Origin: Agapetus fuscipes | Lineage: Eukaryota; Arthropoda; Insecta; Trichoptera; Glossosomatidae | Reading direction: 5' to 3' | Assembly: GCA_951799405.1 (NCBI GenBank) | Contig: OX637339.1 | Coordinates: forward strand, 620,001-684,000 | Length of the DNA stretch: 64,000 bases | Shown here: piece by piece, positions 10,052-20,555 of the stretch | Layout of the letters: every line of letters starts with the position of its first letter | How positions within the stretch are numbered: the first letter of the stretch is position 1 | Notes under the pieces: model-generated | The model's database searches: none | Seen by the model: the letters and a program-made list of their open reading frames with translations, nothing else | Told to the model about the DNA's origin: nothing | Position numbers and translations under genes: made by a program

Positions 10052-10357
10052 GCTACACATATAATAAACTTTTTGCCGCGTTTTCACCGAAGAGGTCGCA
10101 TGTGGCAATTGAACCTATTTATTTCAATAAGGGGGCCGGCCCTACGCTAATTACTTCAGCTGTAGTGTGAGCTTACCAGCTCCCGAGGTTGCTGGTACTC
10201 ATTTATTGTGAAAGCTGAATAAACCTTGAAGGTATGTTATTTTGGGTTTGAAATAAAATACGAAACGGAAAATCATTTCTGACACCCTCGGTGGGATTCG
10301 AACGCGAGCTCTCAGTATGGATTGCAAGCACTCTACCAACTAAGCTATCTACAGGAC
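10049..10357 (-). mobile_element. SINE-C copy
   Basis: Full length; begins where the palindrome ends, and the A box is mutated (TAGCTTAGTTGG on the minus strand). Confidence 0.8.
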
Positions 10358-10520
10358 AAAGGTAGAAATGCTTGGATACACCTGACCTCCTCCATATCAC
10401 AGATGGGAGCGCCAAAATGTATATATACCTACACATACAACTTAGTGAATAATTTAAAGAGTTACGCAAAAACATTGGCGAAAAATATGCATACAATTCA
10501 ATAACCCAATTCAAATCACA

Positions 10521-10605
10521 CTTGTATAAGTTGGCATGAGGCTGACAAACCATGCTGTAAAACATTGCAACAATTTACCAATGACACCTTTGTTGTGGAT
10601 GCCCT
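10521..10605 (+). mobile_element. Fam-A 5' fragment
   Basis: Head only (TAAGTTGGCATGAGGCTGAC). Confidence 0.6.
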
Positions 10606-10627
10606 TTTTTTATGCTGTAGGTATTGT

Positions 10628-11146
10628 TCGTTACTTTATAGGTTGGTATATCTCTCCCCCAGTTCTTGTTTATCGTATACGCCAATCTTGTCAAATATGA
10701 CTTTTTCATGCAGTTGTCTCATGAATCAAATTCTACACAATCTGAGCTAAGAAAAACCGTAAAACTCGATAATCTGAGAGTTCTTTTAAATATTTTTTAA
10801 ATAAATTTCTTGTTTTCATAAGACACATTGGTCCAGTACACATGCAAACATTGCTCATGTTAGATTTTCTCAATGGCGTATACGATAAACAAGCACTAAG
10901 GCAGCGATATGGCTGACTTCCTATGCTGTAAAAAAATGTTTCACTTTGCCAATGTCACCCCTGTTACAGGGAAGAGCGACAGGACTTGCAGGGTGTATGT
11001 TCATTTTAGATTTTTGTTTTTATGTTGTAGGCTCACATGCGGCATGTGTTAGCATGATCTTATACGTGTCTGCTTTTGGCATGCATTAAATATGAGCCTT
11101 AAATATCAGCATGGCTTTGCAACTTAGATTATAAATTATAGACTTA
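10628..11146 (+). mobile_element. Fam-A copy split by a MITE-E
   Basis: Left piece ends GGTTGGTATAT at 10651; right piece resumes ATATGGCTGAC at 10907 and runs to the tail. Removing the MITE and one ATAT restores an uninterrupted unit. Confidence 0.85.
10652..10906. mobile_element. MITE-E copy inside Fam-A
   Basis: 255 bp, the same length as the copy at 9255. Ends CTCTCCCCCAGTTCTTG and CAAGCACTAAGGCAGCG, with ATAT duplicated. The interrupted Fam-A copy confirms the borders. Confidence 0.9.
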
Positions 11147-11487
11147 GAAACAAAAATTTAACACATGCTGTAACATTATTAATGACTTATAAATTAAATA
11201 CGTTAATTTTAAATATTTTGGGAAAATCCCACGATAGTTTTTTTTCTCACCATGTTATAATTGTTTGGACTTTTGCTTTTCACGGCCACTTCTACGATTT
11301 TTTATAGTCTGTTTAATTGTTGGTCTGTAGACAATGATGTGTATTTAATTTACATTCATAATATTACATCATGCCTTTAATTTTTTCGGGTCAGTTTCCA
11401 TTCATAAAACAAAATAGATTACATATTTTATCTCCATTGTTTATATTTAAAAATATATAATATACATTTTTTTACACGTTGAACTAT
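11147..11487. other. Intron 1, no recognised element
   Basis: AT-rich; nothing recognised. Confidence 0.4.
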
Positions 11488-11636
11488 AATAATCTATAAT
11501 CTAAGCTGCGAAGGTATGAAAATATTTAAGGAGCATATTAAATGCATGCCCACAGACAGGCATATGTAGGCTCGCGCTTACACATTCTGCATGTGTGCAT
11601 ACAAAAAAAAACTGCACATGAACATGAACCTTGTAA
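11488..11636 (-). mobile_element. Fam-A copy, head missing
   Basis: Breaks off after AACATGAACCTTG. Confidence 0.7.
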
Positions 11637-11681
11637 ATAAAAGTCTTAGTCTTGTATGTATTAGATTTTACCTGTAATGTA

Positions 11682-11937
11682 CAATCTAATCTAAATCTAA
11701 GTTGCACAGATATGTATCATTTGAGATTCATATTAAACGTATTTCCACAAGCAGACACGCATAATTTCTCGCTCACACATGGCGCATGTGGACCTTCAAT
11801 ATAAAAAACCCAATCTCAAATGAACATAAGCCTTTGCAACTCTTGCTGACCTTCCCTGAAACAGGGGTGACATTCGGAAAGTGGACCATTTTTTACAGTA
11901 TGGGTGGTCAGCCTCATACCAACCTATCAGTCAAGGA
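11682..11937 (-). mobile_element. Fam-A copy
   Basis: Full unit with mixed TCTAA/TCTAAA tail. Confidence 0.8.
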
Positions 11938-11962
11938 ATGTACAATAATGTGTGTAAATAAA

Positions 11963-11984
11963 TCTATCTATCTATCTATCTATG

Positions 11985-12017
<33 letters not shown>

Positions 12018-12018
12018 G

Positions 12019-12067
<49 letters not shown>

Positions 12068-12128
12068 GTATCTATCTATATATCTATCTATCTATATATC
12101 TATCAATCTATATATCTATCTATCTATA

Positions 12129-12177
<49 letters not shown>

Positions 12178-12180
12178 CTC
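11963..12180. repeat. (TCTA)n microsatellite
   Basis: About 218 bp of tetranucleotide repeat with scattered TCTG, TGTA and TATA variants. Open frames here (runs of LSIY) are artefacts. It sits between Fam-A sequences. Confidence 0.95.
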
Positions 12181-12272
12181 TGGCAACTCCTGCCGCCTTT
12201 CCCTGAAACCATGGTGGCATTGGCAAACTAAACCAATTTTCACCGCATGTGGAGTCAGTATCATAACATATA
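12181..12272 (-). mobile_element. Fam-A 5' fragment
   Basis: Starts GGCAACTCCTGCCGCC and ends near TCAGTATCATAAC. Confidence 0.65.
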
Positions 12273-12783
12273 CACAAAAACTACCTAGACCTAATTCTAC
12301 AAGTGTGCCGATCCATTGCTTACCCAAGTATTTGTGTGTTCAGTGTAAGTGATTGCTTAAGTAAGTACATATTATTAGTATTGCGTTGCTAGAGAGATGT
12401 GTAAGAAACCTGTTCTTGAATAAGAGTGCAAGTGAAATGAAGAGCCGGTAATTCCACTCTCTGTACTACTTGCAAATACCACATGGGTTATTTACCCAAA
12501 AATATATCTAAACTCAACAAGCGCCTGCATTGAGCGTTTTAGTTTACATAGATTATTATTTGGTTAAACGCTATGATCAAGTTTAAACAAAGGTAATGTA
12601 TTTTTTAGATGCGGTATAGACTGTTATACTTAGTAAACGTTTGTAATACTGAAGAACCGGCTAACAGCTGATGTGTTAGTTAAAATTTTACAATATACTG
12701 TTTTTTTTTTAAATCGTTAATACTTCTAGGTAAAAACAACGATTGATACAAAAATTTATATATAAGAATTGTAACTATACCAT
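12273..12783. other. Intron 1, no recognised element
   Basis: Nothing recognised. Confidence 0.4.
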
Positions 12784-12890
12784 AAAACCGGTCCGTGGTC
12801 TTATGGTAACGCTTTGGACTCGTTAATGGAAGGTCGTGCGTTCGAATCTCAGCGGAGCACAAAAAGCACCATTTATATTTTGGAATATGA
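12784..12890 (+). mobile_element. SINE-B head fragment
   Basis: tRNA-like head (ATGGTAACGC after GGTCCGTGGTCTT; B box GTTCGAATCTC) followed by 40 bp of body. Confidence 0.7.
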
Positions 12891-12902
12891 ATATGATTTT
12901 TT

Positions 12903-13170
12903 CTTTACTTATAGGTTGGTATGCGGCTGACCACCCATGCTGTAAAAATGGTTCACTTTGCCAATGTCAACCCTGTCTCAGGAAGGACGGCAAGAGTTGC
13001 AGGGTGTAGGTACTATGTCCATTTAAGATTTGGTTTTTATGTTGTAGGTTCACATGCGGCATGTATAAGCGCGAACTTGTACTTGTCTGGTTGTGAAAAT
13101 GCATGCAATGTGAATCTCCAATGTAACATATCTTTGCAACTTAGATTAGATTAGATTAGATTAGTTAAAA
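12903..13170 (+). mobile_element. Fam-A copy
   Basis: Full unit with five TTAGA repeats; sub-lineage reading GGGTGTAGGTACTATGTCC. Confidence 0.8.
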
Positions 13171-13202
13171 TCAACAAATATATGTAGAATAACTTTGACT
13201 AT

Positions 13203-13492
13203 ACTATAAAACCGGTCCGTGGTCTTGTGGTATTACTTTGGATTTATTAATGGAAGGTCGTGGGCTCGAACCACATCGGAGCTTAAAAAATACCATGTAT
13301 ATTTTCAAATATGCTCTTAGCTGGGATGAAAAATTCATATACCTTCAACAAAGGTCCATTCAGCCTTACAGCAACTGGGTCTTGCTTGAGAATTGGCGCT
13401 ATCTATAGCAATGACCAAACTCGTAGAGGGCTCTAGAGATGTGACTCATACAAATACGGCGCTCACCAAATAAATCATCCTAATATTATAAA
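13203..13492 (+). mobile_element. SINE-B copy, nearly full
   Basis: Family description: the tRNA-like head has A box TAGTCTAGTGG and B box GGTTCGAATCC. The body carries AAAGACCGGTC and AGCAACTGGGTCTTGCTTGA, and the 3' end is CACCAAATAAATCATCCTAA plus (ATT)n. It is a tRNA-derived SINE of about 300 bp. Here the head is decayed (GGTCTTGTGGTATTAC) and the tail is a single ATTATA. The upstream flank ACTATACTATAAA also precedes the 12784 head, so the two may be linked by a local duplication. Confidence 0.75.
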
Positions 13493-13554
13493 GAGGAAAA
13501 ACGCATATTAGAAGGTTAGAAATACTTTTTTAAGCATGTCACTTACACCTCAGA

Positions 13555-13630
13555 AATGGAGGCAACTCTGCAGAGGCTCTGGCCACCCCTAGTTTAATGG
13601 CAATATATCTACAGTTACAATTACGCGATG
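13555..13630 (+). mobile_element. RTE-b-like LINE 3' remnant
   Basis: GGAGGCAACTCTGCAGAGGC followed by TGGCCACCCCTAG. It corresponds to the last coding bases and 3' end of RTE-b at 26.1, 32.4 and 58.0 kb. Confidence 0.45.
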
Positions 13631-13681
13631 CCGTGTGAACAGAAATTTTGCGACAAATCGTATTTTACCGTGCATGGTATT

Positions 13682-14014
13682 TAGTAACTACGCAACTAAG
13701 CTACACATATAGTGTAACTTCTTGCCGCGTTATCCCCGAAGGGGTCGCATGTGGCGAGTTGAACCTATTTATTTTTACAGGTAAGGGGGCCGGCCTTACG
13801 CCAACCACTCCAGTGAAGTGAGGGGTTTCCCAGCTCCCGAGGGGGCTGGTACTCATTTATTGTGAAGGCTGAGTAAACCTTGCCGGTATTTTATTTTGGG
13901 GTTTGAAATAAACACCGAAACGGGAAATCATTTCTGACACCCTCGGTGGGATTCGAACCCGAGCTCACGGCATGGAATGCAAGCACTCTCCAACTGAGCT
14001 ATCGACCGGACTTA
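13682..14014 (-). mobile_element. SINE-C copy, full length
   Basis: Well preserved from GCAACTAAGCTACACAT to the head at CTATCGACCGGAC. Confidence 0.85.
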
Positions 14015-14061
14015 AGTGCCTATTTTAAATTGAAAACATACAAAAAGTTCCTAGTACAACT

Positions 14062-14190
14062 TCTCATCGCGTTGCTAATGGGGTCAGCCTTACATCAACC
14101 ATTAAACATGTATTGGTGCTTTTACTGGTCCCGTGGAAGTAGGTTCTCATTTTTGTGAAGGCTGAGTAAGCCTTGCCGGTAGTTCTATCA
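14062..14190 (-). mobile_element. SINE-C internal fragment
   Basis: GTCAGCCTTACATCAACC through GGCTGAGTAAGCCTTGCC; lacks both ends. Confidence 0.6.
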
Positions 14191-14394
14191 ACGTTTTGAC
14201 CAAAACAAACGACACATAACTTCATTAGATTATCAAATACTATCACTATGCATAAAGATTGCTAAGTGTTCCGCTTAGAGATTACATAAGTATCATGGTG
14301 TGACCAAAACTAGAGATTATTTAAGTATACCTATTTTATAAGTAAAAATGTTTTTTTAACGCAAATATTATTTTATGAAATTCAGGTTACTTTT

Positions 14395-14760
14395 TACGCT
14401 GAAGAAGCACATCGCAGATAAGGGCGAAACGTCCGGGAACTCTAGCTCCCATGGACCGACCACGGCACCCAGATCCCGGAAAACATGCCTTCAGTTCAAA
14501 AACATCCCCCATGCTTTAAAAATGGTTCACTTTGCCAATGTCACCCCTGTTTCAGGGAAGGACGGCAAGAGTTGCAGGGTGTATGTCCATTTGAGATTTG
14601 GTTTTTATGTTGTAGGTTCACATGAGGCATGTGCCAGCGAACTTGTACATGCCTGGTTGTGAGAAAGCATGTAATGTGAATCTCCAATGTAACATATCTT
14701 TGCCACTTAGATTAGATTAGTGTCATCTGCCGGTCGTGAAAGCCTAAAGCTTCTATTCAA
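14395..14760 (+). mobile_element. Penelope-like terminus, interrupted by Fam-A
   Basis: Left part has CTGAAGA (14399-14405) and GAAAC (14426-14430), the spacing of a hammerhead core, though stem II is weak here. Right part, after the inserted Fam-A, has TGCCGGTCGTGAAAGCC, also found at 24.75 and 49.58 kb. The pairing of these two motifs is what links the three loci. Penelope assignment is from knowledge that such elements carry hammerhead motifs near their ends. Confidence 0.45.
14502..14720 (+). mobile_element. Fam-A copy, first 40 bp missing
   Basis: Begins CATGCTTTAAAAATGG and ends GCCACTTAGATTAGATTAG. Confidence 0.75.
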
Positions 14761-14765
14761 AATCT

Positions 14766-14930
14766 TTTTAGCAAAGATATTTATGAACGAGATTCATAAT
14801 TAATGTATTTCAACAAGCAGACACGCTTAGTACGCACTTCCACATGCTGTATACGAACAAACAAAAACTTCAAATGAACATAAACTCTGCAGCTCTTGTC
14901 GCTATTCCCTGAAATAGGGGTAACATGATC
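14766..14930 (-). mobile_element. Fam-A copy, head missing
   Basis: Diverged; ends at CTGAAATAGGGGTAACATG. Confidence 0.65.
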
Positions 14931-15841
14931 TGTGTGTAACATTGACAGTATCAAGGCAAGAATATTGTTTTATATGAATTTTTTTTTCAAAACTGCCGGT
15001 TTATTTTTATCTTTGGGCACACAAATCCGATTTTTTTTTCGTCAGACAAACGTCATAGCTCTTTACGTTTTGATTGACTATTCTAAGATCCCGAGCAACC
15101 AACAACAAAAGATTTCGGCACTAGCATTCTAAAGGTGCATATTTTAAGTTGCCTCTTCCCCAGAAAACCGGCCGTGATACGTCATATTTTTTTTAAATCT
15201 GTGTCAATTACGGTAAAAATATATATATTATATTGTACCATAAACTGCAGATGATATCAAGGACATTTCAGCTACAATTTGCCATATTAAACAAGTATAA
15301 GATCTGCACCTGTCCTGCCTATACCAGCATCAACAATTATTTTGCATGCCGGCAAGGTACAACCAGTATTGGCAATATATTATACATCGAAACTGCTTTC
15401 TGTTCACATACTCTCAGATCTAAGATTGCATTTATGTTTTCATTGCAGGGACATCTTGATACCACATGGTATCCAATTATATGGTATAATAAAATCCTGA
15501 ACGTTGCGTCACAATTTTTAAACTTAAATATGCATAAAAATAGTTATTCATGCCTCTGTCAAGTAATGAGAGCCGTTGTAACATGAGTGCTAGTTCGTGC
15601 CATTGAGAACGCCAGTGCTACAATGGCTAGTTACGTGCAGTGGCATACGCTACTTTTTCTACAACCATGAAATAAATTAGCAATAATCATAAATAAATTA
15701 ATTTTAATATTTAAAAAATTGAAATGGTAAAACATTGTTGTAAATTGAAATGTAAAACAAAAAATATAATAAATAAATTTTATTAGGAACTTTTGTAATC
15801 GAGTCACATGCAATGAAAGACTGCAACGCAATGCAAATGAA
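14931..15841. other. Intron 1, no recognised element
   Basis: A 117-codon plus frame at 15233-15586 shows no family signature, no good splice context and no repeat match, so I do not call it. Confidence 0.4.
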
Positions 15842-16095
15842 AATTTGCTGTACAGATGGTGCAACTTGTCCCTTATCCCCCAATAAGATCGCATGTGCCG
15901 AATGGAACTTATTTATTTCACAGGTAAGGGGGCTGACATTACATTCATCACTTCATTCAAATAAAATAAAAATAACAATATGAAGGTTTCCCAGCTCCCG
16001 AGCAGTGTAACATTTGATATTATTTGTATCATAACGCAACAAAGCTGCAAATGTAGTGCAACTTCTAACCACCTTTTCCCCGTTAAGGCCGCATC
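15842..16095 (-). mobile_element. SINE-C pieces
   Basis: Two fragments: one from CGCATGTGCCGAATGG to CCCAGCTCCCGAGC, then a second 3' end from AACGCAACAAAGCTGC. Probably the remains of two insertions. Confidence 0.55.
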
Positions 16096-16134
16096 ACCCA
16101 AAATAACAAGGAAAATGAATATTTCAAGCCTTTG

Positions 16135-16230
16135 CGCCAACAATGCAGATCGACCGCCATTTTTATTGGTCCTCACATATTTCTTTCATTTCATCCAGAG
16201 TCATAACCATTTTCATACTAGCTCTATTTA
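16135..16230 (-). mobile_element. RTE-a 3' coding fragment
   Basis: Minus-strand reading contains the MTLDEMK and DQ-KWR-type C-terminus seen at 2.7 and 23.9 kb, degraded. Its 3' flank is cut by the SINE-C pieces, so it does not show whether Fam-A followed. Confidence 0.5.
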
Positions 16231-16717
16231 GATTCATTATGTCTCTTAATAAAGAAAATAAAAGTATTCGAAAAAATTATAACTGGTTGATCTTGCGTTA
16301 TAAAATATTATGGTCACCGCTCTGCACGAGTATCATGTGTTACGTGTGTGTTACAGCATCACTAGTCCGTGTGCGTGTGTGTGTGATCCGCGCGCGTCTG
16401 CACACACCAAGTGAGAGTGTGTGCGTGCGTGCAGTGGTGACTAGTGTGGGTGTGTGCGCAAAAGAGCACTTTCTCTCTCACTGTAACGAGTATATAATTT
16501 AACGTTTACACTCGACGATATCGTTTACGAAAAATCACATGGGAGTTAAAACATTTACAACGGTGAACGTTTTAGCTTTGATAAATTCAGAGATTGAGTT
16601 TTTAACGTTAATTCTTGAGTTATTTTGCGACTTTGTGACCAAATGTATCTACGATAAAAGTACGTACATCGGATAAAATTATGTCAGTAATTAAAAGGGA
16701 AATTTGATCCAGTTTTA
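16231..16717. other. Intron 1, GT-rich stretch
   Basis: Holds a GTGTGTGCGTG-type purine/pyrimidine alternating region near 16360-16460; otherwise unassigned. Confidence 0.5.
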
Positions 16718-17004
16718 TTATAATAATAATAATAATATCAATTTTAGGATAGTTCATTTGGTGAGCGCGGTTTTTGTGTGTATCACACCTCAAGAGCCCT
16801 CTGCGTGCTTGGTCGTCGCTGTAGAATGCGTTAATTCTCAAGCAAGACCCAATTGCTGTAAGGCTGGATGAAACTTTTGATGACCGGTCTTTGGTAAAGG
16901 TGTATGATTTTTTTCAATCCAGCGAAGAGCAAATTTGAATATGTACATACAAACTTCCATTTACGAGTCCGAAGTGTTACCACTGGACTACGGACCAGAC
17001 TGGA
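16718..17004 (-). mobile_element. SINE-B copy
   Basis: (ATT)n tail at left, head at right. Part of the B-box region is deleted, leaving ACAAACTTCCATTTACG. Confidence 0.75.
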
Positions 17005-17235
17005 AAAGTAAATATTGAAAAAGAGAGATTAAGAAATGTTTTGAAATAATTTTGGCACATACACACATTCAGCAAATATTTGTGGCATCAATCAGACATG
17101 AGATAATGTGGTAATTTGCAAGGAGAGCGGTCATGCGAACACAAATAGGTGTGGGTAAATAAAGTGCTTGTTTGCCTTATGTGCCATTTCATTCGTCGGC
17201 GCTATAGGAAGAATAGCAAAGAACAAGCGGTTGAC

Positions 17236-17336
17236 GATGGATCTGAGTATGGCGGTACTCAATGGCATATTGTAACCGACTTGCATGTATGGAAATGAAG
17301 CATGGACAGTGAGTGACAGTGAAATGAGTAAAGTAT
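17236..17336 (+). mobile_element. RTE-a internal fragment
   Basis: Encodes a decayed version of the MYGNEAWTVSD region (compare 2370-2430). Cut by the LTR that follows. Confidence 0.55.
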
Positions 17337-17520
17337 TGTAGTGTTTTTTGCGTTCGGATAGTCTCTAAATTAAAACATACTGGTCTTCTTTTTAGGTATT
17401 TATTTTCACTTAATTTATTTTACAAATTTACATTTATTTTTAACACTCTTTAGCAACTCAAATTTATTTTCACAGCTTAGCACCTCAAACACTCTTCAAT
17501 CAAAGGCAACTATCGAATTG
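17337..17520 (-). mobile_element. LTR-1 fragment
   Basis: Reverse complement matches the 3' half of 41343-41763, including CTTTGATTGAAGAGTGT, AAGAAGACC and TTTAATTTAGAGAC. Its outer edge TGTAGTGTTTTTTG interrupts the LINE fragment. Confidence 0.6.
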
Positions 17521-17817
17521 GCTGTCCATATGAGATTTGGTTTTTATGTTGTAGGTTCACATGAGGCGTGTGCAAATGCGAACTTGTACGTGTCTGGATG
17601 TGGGAATGCATGTAACGTAAATCTCCAATGTAACATCTTATGGCCGCGGGGATCAAGACAGGTTATTTGAAACCGGATAACGCTGGTTCGAATCCCGCGA
17701 CGATAAATTCAACCCTGGTTTAACAGATGCCTTGCATGCACACAAGCTTCTGCTTTCGCATGAAGACAACTGGCCAGGCAAAATAGTTTGGTGGATTGCA
17801 TTCCTTTCCACAAATCT

Positions 17818-17858
<41 letters not shown>

Positions 17859-17890
17859 ATATCTTTGCAACTTGGATTAGATTAGATTCA
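17521..17890 (+). mobile_element. Fam-A copy split by SINE-I
   Basis: Left piece ends TCCAATGTAACATCTTA; right piece resumes ACATATCTTTGCAACTTGG. The 5' third is missing. Confidence 0.75.
17641..17858 (+). mobile_element. SINE-I, full copy with poly-A
   Basis: Head resembles a class II tRNA (Leu/Ser): A box TGGCCGCGGGG, B box GGTTCGAATCCCGCG. The body includes CAACCCTGGTTTAACAGATG and GGTGGATTGCATTCC. It ends in about 37 A. A short duplication around AACATNTCTT flanks it. Confidence 0.75.
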
Positions 17891-18268
17891 TTAAGACGCG
17901 TATGCATCAGCAGCACTGTGAGTTCTCATAGCATTGATCATGAATACGGATGATAAGGTTAATGCTCACTCACTGTCTGTCAGTTGTAGAATGGGAGTGT
18001 GTGAGAAACTGACATTTACATGCACAATTTTTTTTGTTTCTTCAAATCGGAATGTGCCAATGAGGCCACAGAGTCAGGGACGAGTTATTCTTCTTGCTTT
18101 TATAGACCCTAAAGATCTGTTTGTGTTGCTGTTTCCTCCTGTGATCCAAGCTGCCAGTTATCTTCGGATGTCTTCCTGAAGCGCTATTCTGCAAAATACC
18201 TTACACTTTGAACACCAATCCAAGTCGGATCTCACTAGCGCTTGCGAAAGATCTCAATAGATAACAAG
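17891..18268. other. Intron 1, no recognised element
   Basis: Nothing recognised. Confidence 0.4.
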
Positions 18269-18367
18269 CCAAGTAACCGTTTAGGTTTTAAAAAGGTTAC
18301 AAAAAGGTTAAAAAAAAAGGTTCTGGGACCTTTTTGTAACCTTTTTACAACCTAAAAGGTTACTTGG
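18269..18367. repeat. 99-bp hairpin, possible tiny foldback element
   Basis: Inverted ends CCAAGTAACC/GGTTACTTGG; the arms repeat AAAAGGTTAC and GTAACCTTTT around a loop at TTCTGGGACC. Confidence 0.7.
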
Positions 18368-18435
18368 GTAAATAATCAACGTACACCTTATTTTTCGACA
18401 CGAATCTCTATCTAAGGAATTTAGGTTAGGTTAAC

Positions 18436-18825
18436 GTCAACGACGTTACCATGTTGAAAGCACCGGTTCCCATCAGATCACCGAAGTAAAGCAACATTGG
18501 ACGCGGATGCTACTTGGATGACCGCTCAGGTACACCGCGTGTCGTTGGCATCTTGGACCGGTCCGTAGTCTAGTGGCAACACTTCGGACGCGTCAATGGA
18601 AGGTTGTGGATTCGAATCCCAGCGGAGCACAAAAAATATACCATTTATATTTCCACTGTCCAATGTCACTGAAAGGTCCATCCAACCTTACAACAACTGG
18701 GTCTTGCTTGAGAATTGGCGCTTTCTACAGCGACGACCAAGCTCGCAGAGGGCTCTTGAGGTACACACAAAAACAGCGCTCATCAAATAAATCATCCTAA
18801 TATTATTATTATTATTAGCAGAATA
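18436..18825 (+). mobile_element. SINE-B with 5S rRNA head (double-headed)
   Basis: Positions 18436-18550 resemble an almost entire 5S rRNA: ACCATGTTGAAAGCACCGG, GATCACCGAAGTAAAGCAAC, ACTTGGATGACCGCTCAGG and the terminal GTCGTTGGC. Immediately downstream, from 18553, the usual SINE-B tRNA head (TAGTCTAGTGGCAAC; GATTCGAATCCC), body and (ATT)n tail follow. 5S genes have internal pol III promoters, so this copy carries two pol III-type heads in series. The same order is seen at 26.8-27.2 and 52.4-52.9 kb. Confidence 0.9.
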
Positions 18826-19111
18826 GCGCTTCTGGAGTTCTCTTTTCGTTCCTTTATAATTTAAATAGAAAAAAAAAACAACAAATACGCGTGATTTTTT
18901 TCATTAATTTGCTTTTTTTTACAAAGGCCATAAAGTTCAAGAAACTTCTTATTATTTAAAACAACGGGCATTCTTTTGTAAGAATTCAAAAGCAACTCGG
19001 TGAACTAACCAAATGTGAACGGTGTCTAAAAATAAACTGTGTGACCGATTTCTTTATTAAATTGAACCCGTAAATCATAATCCATCCACAAAACGAAGTA
19101 AATTTCCCCTT

Positions 19112-19346
19112 TCATGCGGCTGACCACCCATACTGTATAAAATGTTTCACTTTGCCAATGTCACCCCTGTCTCAGGGAAGGACGGCAAGAGTTGCAGGGC
19201 TTATGTTCATTTGAGATTGGATTTTTATAATGTAGGTCCACATGCGGCATGTGTTAGCGTAAAATTATACATGTCTGCTTGTGGGAATGCATTTAATATA
19301 AATCGTAAATGATATATATCCTTGCAGCTTAGATTAGATTAGAAAG
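19112..19346 (+). mobile_element. Fam-A copy
   Basis: First 20 bp missing; (TTAGA)2 tail. Confidence 0.75.
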
Positions 19347-19631
19347 ATGTCGAGAGAGCTTTGGTCACTCATGGTCAGTGTCCATGTTTCAGCGTACACT
19401 TAAATATGAAGTTTGTTTTGTAAAAAGCATCCACATATTATGGCGCAGATCTGAGTCTACAAATATCGGGTTTCCCCTCACCTATAAAATGAGTAGGTGT
19501 CCAAATATTTGCCGATCATATTATTTCTTGTCTCTGGTATTTGACCTTTACAATGACCGGGGCACATGTGTGGAGGAGGCAAATCTCTTTTTCTTCTAGT
19601 GACACTTCTACAGACAGGTCCGTAGTCTAGT

Positions 19632-19967
19632 GTTTAAAACGCAACGCAACTAAGCTACACATATAGTGTAACTTCTTGCCGCGTTATCCCCGAAGGGGTC
19701 GCATGTGGCGAGTTGAACCTATTTATTTTTACAGGTAAGGGGGCCGGCCTTACGCCAACCACTTCAGTTGAAGTGGAGGTTTCCCAGCTCCCGAGAGTGC
19801 TGGTACTCATTTCTTGTGAAGGCTGAGTAAACCTTGCCGGTATTTATTTACGGGTTTGAAATAAACACCGAAACGGGAAATCATTTCTGACACCCTCGGT
19901 GGGATTCGAACCCGAGCTTTCGGCATGGAATGCAAGCACTCTACCACCTGAGCTATCAACCGGACCA
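19632..19967 (-). mobile_element. SINE-C copy, full length
   Basis: Well preserved; head at right with A box (AGCTATCAACCGG region). Confidence 0.85.
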
Positions 19968-19969
19968 GT

Positions 19970-20065
19970 TTACTGTAGTTTAGTTCTACAAACTTGTAAT
20001 CGGAAGGTAGTTGTTTCGATTCCCGGCGGAGCACAAAAAAATAATTTAATTTTAAAATACGACTT
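19970..20065 (+). mobile_element. SINE-B head variant
   Basis: GTAGTTTAGTTCTAC and GTTTCGATTCCCGGCGGAGC; stops after a short A-rich stretch. Confidence 0.55.
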
Positions 20066-20069
20066 TACA

Positions 20070-20316
20070 TCTATAATCTAAGCTGCAAAGATATGTAAAC
20101 ATTTAAGGCTCATATTAAATGCATGCTCACAGACAGGCACACGCAGGTTCGCGCCTTCACATTATGCATGTGTGCATGCAAATAAAGAAAACCTCACATG
20201 AACATAAACCTTGCAACTCCTGCCGCCTTTCCCTGAAACCGGGGTGGCATTTGCAAAAGTGAACCAATTTTTACAGCACGGGGGGTCAGCCTCATACCAA
20301 CCTATCAGTCAAGGAG
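20070..20316 (-). mobile_element. Fam-A copy
   Basis: Full unit of the GCCGCCTTTCCCTGAAACC sub-lineage. Confidence 0.8.
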
Positions 20317-20555
20317 CAGTCATACATCTTTACAACGTAGATTAAAAATTAATGCACTATTTTTATAACGCAAACATAGCCACAGGTAAGGCTGAAATAT
20401 TTGAAATAAAAAATAGAGATCAAACGTCAATACTAATCAGCACTCCCTCAGGGATGGCGTAGTTAAAAGTTGCAAAACCACACATAATTAATCTGTATTT
20501 TAAGCGCATAGTTAGCTTCTTTGTACCGGCTTCTATTGTACAACATTCACCTTCT

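Noticed and set aside
11786..12352. Frame of 188 codons with LSIY repeats
   Set aside because: Microsatellite (TCTA)n plus Fam-A sequence.
15233..15586. 117-codon plus-strand frame
   Set aside because: No domain, no codon bias visible, no splice-compatible context; probably chance in AT-rich intron.
16360..16460. Coding exon in the GT-rich stretch
   Set aside because: Alternating GTGTGC repeats explain the open frame.
18436..18550. 5S rRNA gene
   Set aside because: It has deletions relative to 5S rRNA and is fused to a SINE; no T-run terminator follows, and the same fusion recurs.
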